Positions 1 to 4,733 of a stretch of DNA of 5,443 nucleotides are shown here, in pieces. Where the stretch lies: positions 1 to 5,443 of the forward strand of contig JAUVIJ010000140.1 of the NCBI GenBank assembly GCA_030592835.1, read 5' to 3'. Made by a program: the position numbers and the translations under genes. How positions within the stretch are numbered: the first letter of the stretch is position 1; each line of letters starts with the position of its first letter. The stretch is from Candidatus Cloacimonadota bacterium. Lineage in GTDB: Bacteria; Cloacimonadota; Cloacimonadia; Cloacimonadales; TCS61. Under the pieces are notes generated by a model. That model had not been told where the DNA came from. It did no database searches and saw nothing but the letters and a program-made list of their open reading frames with translations.

Positions 1-120
1 TAAATCCCAAATAAAAAAAAATATCGAAATAACAAAAGAGAGATGCTTTTATTTGTTTTGAATTTGTTGCTTTGTTCATTGTTTTTTATTTGTGATTTAT
101 TATTTGTAATTTGGATATTT
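1..120. repeat. Degenerate ATTTGT-rich intergenic repeat with imperfect inverted ends
   Basis: This low-complexity, AT-rich stretch has no credible reading frame. ATTTGT or a close variant recurs near 51, 62, 71, 78, 88, 95 and 102, and TTTTATTTGT occurs exactly at 47-56 and 84-93. Bases 19-30 are the reverse complement of 109-120 with one mismatch, and the match extends more weakly inward (19-44 against 95-120, about 20 of 26 by hand), so the strand could fold into a long imperfect hairpin. Similar TTTGTAATTTG-type spacers are, from memory, common between genes of some uncultured bacteria. The left edge may continue outside the window. AT richness alone raises the chance of such matches. Confidence 0.45.
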
Positions 121-131
121 CTACCCACTCA

Positions 132-145
132 GTTCTTTAAAGAAC
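132..145. promoter_or_regulatory. 14-base perfect palindrome, possible operator
   Basis: The bases GTTCTTTAAAGAAC read the same on both strands. The site lies about 40 bases upstream of the best promoter candidate, where a dimeric regulator could bind. It could also fold as a 5-base stem with a TTAA loop, but no T-run follows directly, so it does not look like a terminator. Its half also resembles the NusB-binding boxA element (see findings). Function is inferred only from symmetry. Confidence 0.3.
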
Positions 146-180
146 CAACATTTTATTAAGTTAATTCCTTTTTTTAAAGT

Positions 181-189
181 TGTTATACT
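181..189 (+). promoter_or_regulatory. Extended -10 promoter candidate for the nusB operon
   Basis: TGTTATACT matches the extended -10 pattern TGnTATAAT at all but one specified base. The -35 position 17 bases upstream (TTAATT, 161-166) is poor, which is tolerable for an extended -10. It would place the transcript start near 195-197 and give nusB a leader of about 120 bases. AT-rich DNA yields such hexamers by chance, so this is tentative. Confidence 0.35.
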
Positions 190-215
190 ATCTATTTTTT
201 GATTTTCCGGAGGAT

Positions 216-239
216 GGGTGAAAAAGCGCTTTCTTATCC
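216..239 (+). promoter_or_regulatory. Leader hairpin around a GCGC loop
   Basis: An imperfect inverted repeat is centred on the perfect 10-base palindrome AAAGCGCTTT (223-232). Pairing 216-225 with 230-239 gives a stem of about ten positions with one mismatch and two G-U pairs if read as RNA. It lies just downstream of GGAGGA (209-214) and covers the GTG of the possible leader ORF, so it could hide that start. A clean U-tract is absent, so it is not a simple terminator. Confidence 0.3.
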
Positions 240-274
240 CGCATTTTAAAAAAATCTTGCCTGATACTTCTTGA
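218..274 (+). CDS. Possible 18-codon leader ORF upstream of nusB
   Basis: A GTG at 218 is preceded by GGAGGA at 209-214, the strongest Shine-Dalgarno in the window, with about four bases between GGAGG and the start. The frame encodes VKKRFLIPHFKKILPDTS and stops at TGA (272-274), 41 bases before nusB. The peptide is basic (five K/R in 18 residues) and resembles no family I recognise. Its position just after a promoter candidate, with a hairpin over the start codon, fits a regulatory leader peptide. A chance SD with a short frame is equally possible. A competing ATG at 214 (11 codons) overlaps the SD itself and is less likely. Confidence 0.25.
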   Translation: MKKRFLIPHFKKILPDTS

Positions 275-315
275 GTTTTTTCATGACTCTGTTCGATTCT
301 ATGTAGAGGTGAATA

Positions 316-750
316 ATGGGGATTCGACGAAAAAGTCGGGAAACAGTTGTACAGACTTTATATGCCCTGGAATATAAAGATGACTATCAGTATGAAAACT
401 ATAAAGACTGTTTAAAAGATATATTGAAAGATAAAAGCATCGATCTTGAAGGAAAGATTTCCGAATTTGCTGTCAGTATCTTGTCCATTGTGATCGAAAA
501 CCTCCAAGTGGTTGATAGTCTGATAAAAAAGCATTCAACAAACTGGGAATTAGACAGATTAGCCAAAATAGATAAAAGTATTTTAAGGATAGCGGTTTCG
601 GAATTATTGTATACAGAAACTGCTTCTGCGATCATCATGAACGAGGCTATTGAAATTTCTAAAAAATTCAGTTCGGATAATTCAGGTAAATTTATCAATG
701 GTGTTTTAAACTCCATCACAGAAGAGATCAGAGTGGATAAAAATGATTAA
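316..750 (+). CDS. nusB: Transcription antitermination factor NusB
   Basis: NusB is a small all-helical RNA-binding protein. With ribosomal protein S10 (NusE) it binds boxA RNA and helps RNA polymerase read through rRNA operons. The 144-residue length is normal for the family. The N-terminus RRKSRETVVQTLYALEY (4-20) matches the conserved first helix (usual form RxxARexAlQxLY). The second half carries the family signature: LDRLAKIDKSILRIAVSELLY (79-99), then IIMNEAIEISKKF (105-117) and GKFINGVLNSI (123-133), corresponding to the typical VDRaiLRlaxyEl, INEaIelaKxf and kFVNGvLdxi. The ATG at 316 is preceded by AGAGGTGA (305-312), a good Shine-Dalgarno. The last 8 bases overlap the glycosyltransferase start, which implies translational coupling. 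No residue looks missing. Confidence 0.95.
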   Translation: MGIRRKSRETVVQTLYALEYKDDYQYENYKDCLKDILKDKSIDLEGKISEFAVSILSIVIENLQVVDSLIKKHSTNWELDRLAKIDKSILRIAVSELLYTETASAIIMNEAIEISKKFSSDNSGKFINGVLNSITEEIRVDKND

Positions 751-1630
751 ATGCAGTATCGGTATTATTGTACATAATGAAGCTGCCAATATCGGCAAAT
801 TACTCGATTCACTTTTGAAACAGAAACTGGATCGGGTTCAGATAATGGAGATTATAGTTGTTTCCAGCGCTTCTACCGATCAGACAGATCGTATTGTTGG
901 TGAGTATTGTCAGAAAAATAAACAAATCACTCTGATTACAGAGCCGGAGAGAAGAGGTAAATCATCGGCAATAAACCTTTTTCTCGATAAAGCGAGTTCT
1001 GAAATTCTTATTATTGAAAGCGGAGATACCATTCCAGCACCAGATACTGTAGAAAGAATGATCGCTCCCTTTTCAGATAGTTCTGTTGGTATGACTGGTG
1101 GTAGGCCGGTTCCGGAAAATAAACCTGATAGTTTTGTCGGTTACAGTGTCAATCTTCTTTGGAATTTACATCACAAAATGGCAATGATTTCACCGAAACT
1201 GGGAGAGATGGTTGCTTTCAGAAAGGTTTTCAAAGAAATTCCGGCTAACAGTGCTGTTGACGAAGCCAGCATTGAAGCTATAATTCGGGATCAGGGATAT
1301 ACCCTGCGTTATATACCGGAAGCTATTGTTCATAATAAAGGACCGGAAAATCTATCAGATTTTATTAAACAGAGAAGACGTATTGCATCCGGTCATATCT
1401 GGCTTCAGGAAACATCGGATTACCAGGTAACATCGCAGAGTAAAAAAATTCTCTTATTCCTATTCTGGAATGAATTAAAAGCACATCCCCGGCTTTTTTT
1501 CTACTTGTTGGGAGTCGTTTTTATTGAAATTTACAGTAGATTTCTCGGCTGGTACGATTTTAAATTGAAAGGGAAAAATCCCTATAAATGGGAAATCGCC
1601 GAAACTACTAAAAACCTGAAAAATCAGTAA
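743..1630 (+). CDS. Family 2 glycosyltransferase with C-terminal membrane segment
   Basis: The 295-residue protein has a GT-A fold typical of inverting family 2 glycosyltransferases, which move a sugar from a nucleotide-sugar to an acceptor, usually at the inner face of the membrane. It begins with the nucleotide-binding strand CSIGIIVHNEAANIGKLLDSL (4-24), then IIVVSSASTDQT (37-48). The metal-site position is IIESGDTIPAPD (90-101), where the usual DxD reads S-G-D. GGRPVP (119-124), GEMVAFRK (154-161) and VDEASIE (172-178) follow, the last being the likely catalytic-base region. KQRRRIASGHIW (209-220) corresponds to the QxxRW acceptor motif. A hydrophobic stretch near 235-268 probably sits in or on the membrane. 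The ATG overlaps nusB by 8 bases, with only a weak GTGGA ahead. The donor and acceptor cannot be told from sequence; an envelope polysaccharide or glycolipid is plausible. Confidence 0.88.
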   Translation: MIKCSIGIIVHNEAANIGKLLDSLLKQKLDRVQIMEIIVVSSASTDQTDRIVGEYCQKNKQITLITEPERRGKSSAINLFLDKASSEILIIESGDTIPAPDTVERMIAPFSDSSVGMTGGRPVPENKPDSFVGYSVNLLWNLHHKMAMISPKLGEMVAFRKVFKEIPANSAVDEASIEAIIRDQGYTLRYIPEAIVHNKGPENLSDFIKQRRRIASGHIWLQETSDYQVTSQSKKILLFLFWNELKAHPRLFFYLLGVVFIEIYSRFLGWYDFKLKGKNPYKWEIAETTKNLKNQ

Positions 1631-1641
1631 AAGAAAGATCT

Positions 1642-2724
1642 ATGATTGAACTTCTGCCAAAAATCCTGTTTTATAGATTATTTCACAAATTCAAATTCCC
1701 AAGGATTATGCCTATAAACTACACCCTCAGTCTTTTGTACAGTTGCAATTCCCGCTGTAAAACCTGTAACATCTATAAAAAAAAGGCAAAAAACCTCACA
1801 GTAGATGAATATGATAAAATCTTCAGAAAAATCGGGAAAATCCCTTACTGGATCACCCTCAGTGGGGGAGAGCCATTCCTCAGAAAAGATATTGCAGAAA
1901 TTTGCAAAACGCTCTATACTCATTCTCGTCCAAGAATTATCAACATACCAACAAATGGTCTTCTTACTAATATAATTCCCAAAGTGGTTAAAAAAATCGC
2001 TCTTAGTTGTCCCAGATCACAGATCATAATCAATTTATCTATCGACGGTATTGGTAAACAGCACGATGAGATCAGGCAGGTATCCGACAATTACAAAATC
2101 GTTATCAAAACCTACGATAAATTAAAGAAACTGAAATTGAATAATCTTACAATCGGCATTCATACCGTTATCTCGAAATACAACGTCAAAGACTTTGCCC
2201 GGATCGCCAATACCCTTATGGCTCTCAAACCGGACAGTTACATCACCGAAATAGCTGAGAACAGGGTAGAACTGGATACTATCGATAAAGATATTTCTCC
2301 CGGTCTTATCTCCTATAGCTCTGCTATCGATTTCCTGATTCACAGAATTAAAAACGGTAAATTTAAAGGGATGAACAAGATCACACAAGCTTTCAGGATC
2401 GAATATTACAATATGGTTAAACAGATCCTGCGTGATAAAAACCAGATCATACCCTGTTATTCCGGAATTGCTTCAGTACAGATTTCTCCTGAAGGAGATG
2501 TTTGGTCTTGTTGTATTAAAGCAAAATCTCTTGGTAATTTAAGAAGTAATAATTATAATCTCAGAAAAATCTGGTTTTCTAAAAAACTCGCGCAAGAAAG
2601 GGAATCGATAAAAAATAAAGAATGTTATTGCCCTCTCGCAAATGCGTCATATACAAATATGTTGATGGATTTCAGCATTCTGATAAAAGTTTTCTACCGC
2701 AGTTTCATCAAATGGTGGAGCTAA
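1642..2724 (+). CDS. Radical SAM protein with SPASM-like C-terminal domain
   Basis: This 360-residue enzyme should bind a 4Fe-4S cluster and cleave S-adenosylmethionine to start radical chemistry. The cluster motif CNSRCKTC supplies C35, C39 and C42 (CxxxCxxC). SGGEP (74-78) is the SAM-binding strand, and IPTNGLLT (102-109) and NLSIDGIGKQHDEIR (131-145) are usual core motifs. The C-terminal part holds C272, then ISPEGDVWSCC (281-291), LGNLRS (298-302 region), IWFS, and ECYCPLANASYTN (327-339). This is the SPASM/twitch pattern that normally binds auxiliary clusters. The cysteines there (272, 290, 291, 328, 330) are fewer than the seven of a full SPASM domain, so one auxiliary cluster is more likely. 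No signal peptide is seen; the C-terminus is hydrophobic and aromatic. It starts 11 bases after the glycosyltransferase, so shared substrate chemistry is plausible. No peptide precursor gene is evident beside it. Confidence 0.88.
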   Translation: MIELLPKILFYRLFHKFKFPRIMPINYTLSLLYSCNSRCKTCNIYKKKAKNLTVDEYDKIFRKIGKIPYWITLSGGEPFLRKDIAEICKTLYTHSRPRIINIPTNGLLTNIIPKVVKKIALSCPRSQIIINLSIDGIGKQHDEIRQVSDNYKIVIKTYDKLKKLKLNNLTIGIHTVISKYNVKDFARIANTLMALKPDSYITEIAENRVELDTIDKDISPGLISYSSAIDFLIHRIKNGKFKGMNKITQAFRIEYYNMVKQILRDKNQIIPCYSGIASVQISPEGDVWSCCIKAKSLGNLRSNNYNLRKIWFSKKLAQERESIKNKECYCPLANASYTNMLMDFSILIKVFYRSFIKWWS

Positions 2725-3414
2725 ATGAAGAATTCATGTTACCAGATACTGGGAAAATCCCGAAGTGCACTCAGTAATCTAACCCATACCGACTTTAAAA
2801 CTGCCAACTCCAGAAAACTGATCGTCCTGACCCATAATCTTGAACAGGGCGAACTTTACGATAATATTAATCGCCAGATACTGCATAATCTCAAGAAATT
2901 TGAGCTGACAAAAATAAATAAAAACGTATTTGAGAATAATCTAAAGGAACTCTTCATCCGCTTGAATTGGCAGATCTTTTCAATGTTCTCTGAAGAAAAC
3001 ACACTGGATAGAGGAATCTCTCTAATTTTCGTTCTGATTGATAATAACGATGTCCTTGTGATTCAATATGGTAGGCTTCTCTGTGGTTTTAAAAAAAAGA
3101 AGAATTTCATTCAAATCGGTTCTGGTTGGGATAATTTTAAAGTTAAAATAAGAGAGGGTTTGAATTTGCTTGGCAGTATGGATTCAGAAATCCCGGTCAA
3201 AATTCTTTATCCTGAAATCGAGATTGGAGATATTTTCTTTTGCCTTCCTTCAACAATAATTGAAGAACTCAACCGAGATGATCTGATCGATGATCCTGTG
3301 GAAAATCCGCAGGAATTATATTCCCGGACTAGTTTTCCCTATTTTATATTCCGGAAGGAAGCTGTTGCAACCGGAACAAAAAATTTCTTTAAAAGGATTT
3401 TTCTCAGAAAATGA
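2725..3414 (+). CDS. PP2C-like protein lacking catalytic aspartates (probable pseudophosphatase)
   Basis: I recognise no named family by full-length match, but the layout of this 229-residue protein follows PP2C Ser/Thr phosphatases. KLIVLTHNLEQGELYDNINRQ (31-51) sits where PP2C has lfaVaDGMGGxxxGexAS. NWQIFSMF (81-88) matches the aNxxi helix. DRGISLIFVLIDNNDVLVIQYGRLL (95-119) matches GtTxvxalixxxxlxvanvGDSRay. EIEIGDIFFCLPSTIIEELNRDDLID (164-189) matches lxpGDxlLLcSDGLxxxlxdeei, and ENPQELYSR (193-201) matches the following helix. The metal-binding aspartates of DG, GD and SDG are absent (HN, YG, LPS), so phosphatase activity is unlikely. A binding or scaffold role is inferred. It begins directly after the radical SAM stop with GGTGGAG (2714-2720) as Shine-Dalgarno, and its TGA overlaps the next ATG. 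The basic, hydrophobic tail (FFKRIFLRK) may touch the membrane. Confidence 0.6.
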   Translation: MKNSCYQILGKSRSALSNLTHTDFKTANSRKLIVLTHNLEQGELYDNINRQILHNLKKFELTKINKNVFENNLKELFIRLNWQIFSMFSEENTLDRGISLIFVLIDNNDVLVIQYGRLLCGFKKKKNFIQIGSGWDNFKVKIREGLNLLGSMDSEIPVKILYPEIEIGDIFFCLPSTIIEELNRDDLIDDPVENPQELYSRTSFPYFIFRKEAVATGTKNFFKRIFLRK

Positions 3415-3896
3415 ATAAAAAACTGATGGCTCTCATCCTGCTCATTATAATTATCTTAAGCCTGCTTTATGTTTATAAAGGAGAAAACTGGTTGAGCGAG
3501 ATCAGATCCAGGAAACAGCAGGAGAATAAAGAGTATCTTCTTAACGAACTTATCGAGAATTTACTTGATATCCAGAATAGATCAGAAGAAATTATCAGTG
3601 AGTTCCTGAAAACACATTATGAACTGGATTTTTTTCCGGATCCTGAACTTCAGATAGTTGTTAACTGGGAAACACAACTCCCTTTTCCCATAACCTCAAA
3701 ACCGATTTTTGATCATAAAAATATCTACCTTTTTGGCGGAAAAAAAATTATCGTTCTTGATAAAAAAACACATGATATTCTCTGGTCCAGGACATTGCCG
3801 AGTAGTATATCTGCTATCGAATTAACAGATGCCAATAGGATCCTCATTTTCCTGAAATCAGATAAGCTAATAAATATCAACAGAAACAATGGATAA
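3411..3896 (+). CDS. Membrane-anchored PQQ/WD-like repeat protein, N-terminal part ending at a premature TAA
   Basis: The 161-residue product starts with a signal-anchor: basic MNKK then hydrophobic residues 5-22 (LMALILLIIIILSLLYVY), so the rest probably faces the periplasm. Residues 28-70 are charged and helical (coiled-coil-like). Beta-propeller-like repeats begin at KPIFDHKNIYLFGGKKIIVLD (97-117), with KKTHDILWSRTLP (118-130) matching the PQQ-repeat pattern DxxTGxxxW. A second repeat ends at NRNNG, just at the TAA (3894-3896). The frame continues after the stop with ILWDYKGE, so the product appears cut inside a repeat. Its ATG overlaps the previous TGA (ATGA); the nearest SD-like AAAGGA (3392-3397) is 13 bases away, so it relies on coupling. 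No ligand or enzyme role can be assigned. Confidence 0.6.
   Translation: MNKKLMALILLIIIILSLLYVYKGENWLSEIRSRKQQENKEYLLNELIENLLDIQNRSEEIISEFLKTHYELDFFPDPELQIVVNWETQLPFPITSKPIFDHKNIYLFGGKKIIVLDKKTHDILWSRTLPSSISAIELTDANRILIFLKSDKLININRNNG
3894..3896 (+). other. In-frame TAA splitting a beta-propeller-like gene
   Basis: The codon lies between NRNNG and ILWDYKGE in one continuous frame (3411-4178). The repeat pattern expects lysine or a similar residue here (tGkilW). AAA to TAA is a single base change, as are CAA or GAA to TAA. Both sides are otherwise open, with no second lesion in the 93 codons that follow. Confidence 0.75.
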
Positions 3897-3899
3897 ATT

Positions 3900-4178
3900 T
3901 TGTGGGATTATAAAGGAGAAACTGATTTCATCATCCAGCATGAGAAAATTTCCCCGGTGAGTATTTCTCTGGAGAAGTACCTTAAACTGGAGTCGAGTCT
4001 GATAGTCGTACCTGCTACTGATTCTCTCGTGTTTTTAAATAATCTCAATGGTAGAAAACTGACTGTCTATAAATCCGAAAATGTAATAAGATATGTCAGC
4101 GAATTTGATCTTTTTACTAAAAGTCTATATATTATTGAAAGTAATAAAATTCTAAGATTGGAATTAAAGGTATTATGA
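3900..4178 (+). pseudogene. C-terminal part of the broken PQQ/WD-like repeat gene
   Basis: This is the same frame as the upstream segment. It could only start independently at TTG 3900, which has no Shine-Dalgarno ahead of it. The AAAGGAG at 3912-3918 is not followed by an in-frame start. It opens with LWDYKGE, the end of the interrupted repeat, then continues with SSLIVVPATDSLVFLNNLNG (another strand set with the NG turn) and KSLYIIESNKILRLELKVL. With the upstream part the intact protein would have about 255 residues and roughly four repeats, which is short for a closed seven- or eight-bladed propeller; the protein may be shortened or may pair with a partner. The TGA overlaps the Nudix start. 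It is either a recent pseudogene fragment or half of an intact gene with a sequence error at 3894. Confidence 0.6.
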
Positions 4179-4699
4179 TGAGTATATCCGAAGCAACCTA
4201 TAAAAACATTAACCATTGCTTGAGATGCGGATCCAAGCTTATTTTGAGAGTTGACAAAGAAGACAAGCTGCGACCACATTGTTCCAGTTGTGGTTGGATC
4301 TATTATAAAAATCCCATACCTGCATCAGCATGTGTTATTCTTAATGAAAAAGAAGAAATTGTGATCATAAAAAGAAAAGCTGAGCCCAATCCGGGTGAGT
4401 GGGCATTACCGAGTGGCTATATTGAAATAGATCAGTCACCGGAAGAAGCCGCTGTTGTTGAGATGCTGGAAGAAACAGGTTTGCATGGAAAAGTAACAGA
4501 ATTTCTTGGATATTACGATGATACTTCTCCTATTTATGAGAAGGTCATCTCTTTTGGTTTTTTGATGAAACCAACCGGAGGTAAGCTTCAAGCAGGAGAT
4601 GATGCTGCTGAAGCTCGCTATGTACCTTTTAATAATTTACCAGCCCTGGCATTTCCCTCCCATGAACATTTTGTTAATTTGGTGAGGAAATCTATTTAA
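4175..4699 (+). CDS. Nudix hydrolase with N-terminal zinc ribbon
   Basis: Nudix enzymes cleave nucleoside diphosphates linked to another moiety, such as ADP-ribose, NADH or oxidised nucleotides, using metal bound by the Nudix box. Residues 15-39 form a zinc ribbon (CLRC and CSSC; C15, C18, C36, C39) as in NudC-like and ADP-ribose pyrophosphatase-like members. The Nudix box spans 81-103. G81, E96, E99, E100 and G102 are kept, but the box has Q87 where E is usual and V95 where R is usual. GEWALPSGY (74-82) and the tail LPALAFPSHEHFV (155-167) fit this subgroup. At 174 residues it is complete. Two ATGs stand at 4175 and 4178, overlapping the previous TGA. AGG at 4168-4170 is four bases from the first and seven from the second, so 4178 may be the true start. 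Cytoplasmic; exact substrate unknown. Confidence 0.88.
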   Translation: MMSISEATYKNINHCLRCGSKLILRVDKEDKLRPHCSSCGWIYYKNPIPASACVILNEKEEIVIIKRKAEPNPGEWALPSGYIEIDQSPEEAAVVEMLEETGLHGKVTEFLGYYDDTSPIYEKVISFGFLMKPTGGKLQAGDDAAEARYVPFNNLPALAFPSHEHFVNLVRKSI

Positions 4700-4733
4700 A
4701 CTTACTTGAATTTTATCATTTAAAGGAAGAATT

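Noticed and set aside
1..120. CRISPR array or tandem repeat gene
   Set aside because: The repeated units are short and degenerate, with no constant-length spacers.
132..175. Palindrome followed by T-run as an intrinsic terminator
   Set aside because: The stem is only about five pairs, AT-rich, and the T-run at about 169-175 is more than 20 bases away.
399..719. 106-codon open frame on the minus strand
   Set aside because: It lies wholly antisense to nusB, whose protein motifs are unmistakable, and its product resembles no family.
1678..2388. Two minus-strand open frames (1678-1923 and 2122-2388)
   Set aside because: Both are antisense to the radical SAM gene, with no SD or recognisable motifs.
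3894..3896. TAA reassigned to an amino acid in this genome
   Set aside because: TAA ends nusB, the glycosyltransferase, the radical SAM gene and the Nudix gene at the expected protein lengths, so it is a normal stop here.
3889..3960. Short +1-frame ORF starting at the ATG beside the premature TAA (23 codons)
   Set aside because: It has no Shine-Dalgarno, and the in-frame propeller-like reading on both sides explains the sequence better. Frameshifting is not needed because both halves share one frame.
4067..4279. Minus-strand 70-codon frame across the junction of the broken gene and the Nudix gene
   Set aside because: It covers the zinc ribbon coding region of a well-supported gene and has no motif of its own.
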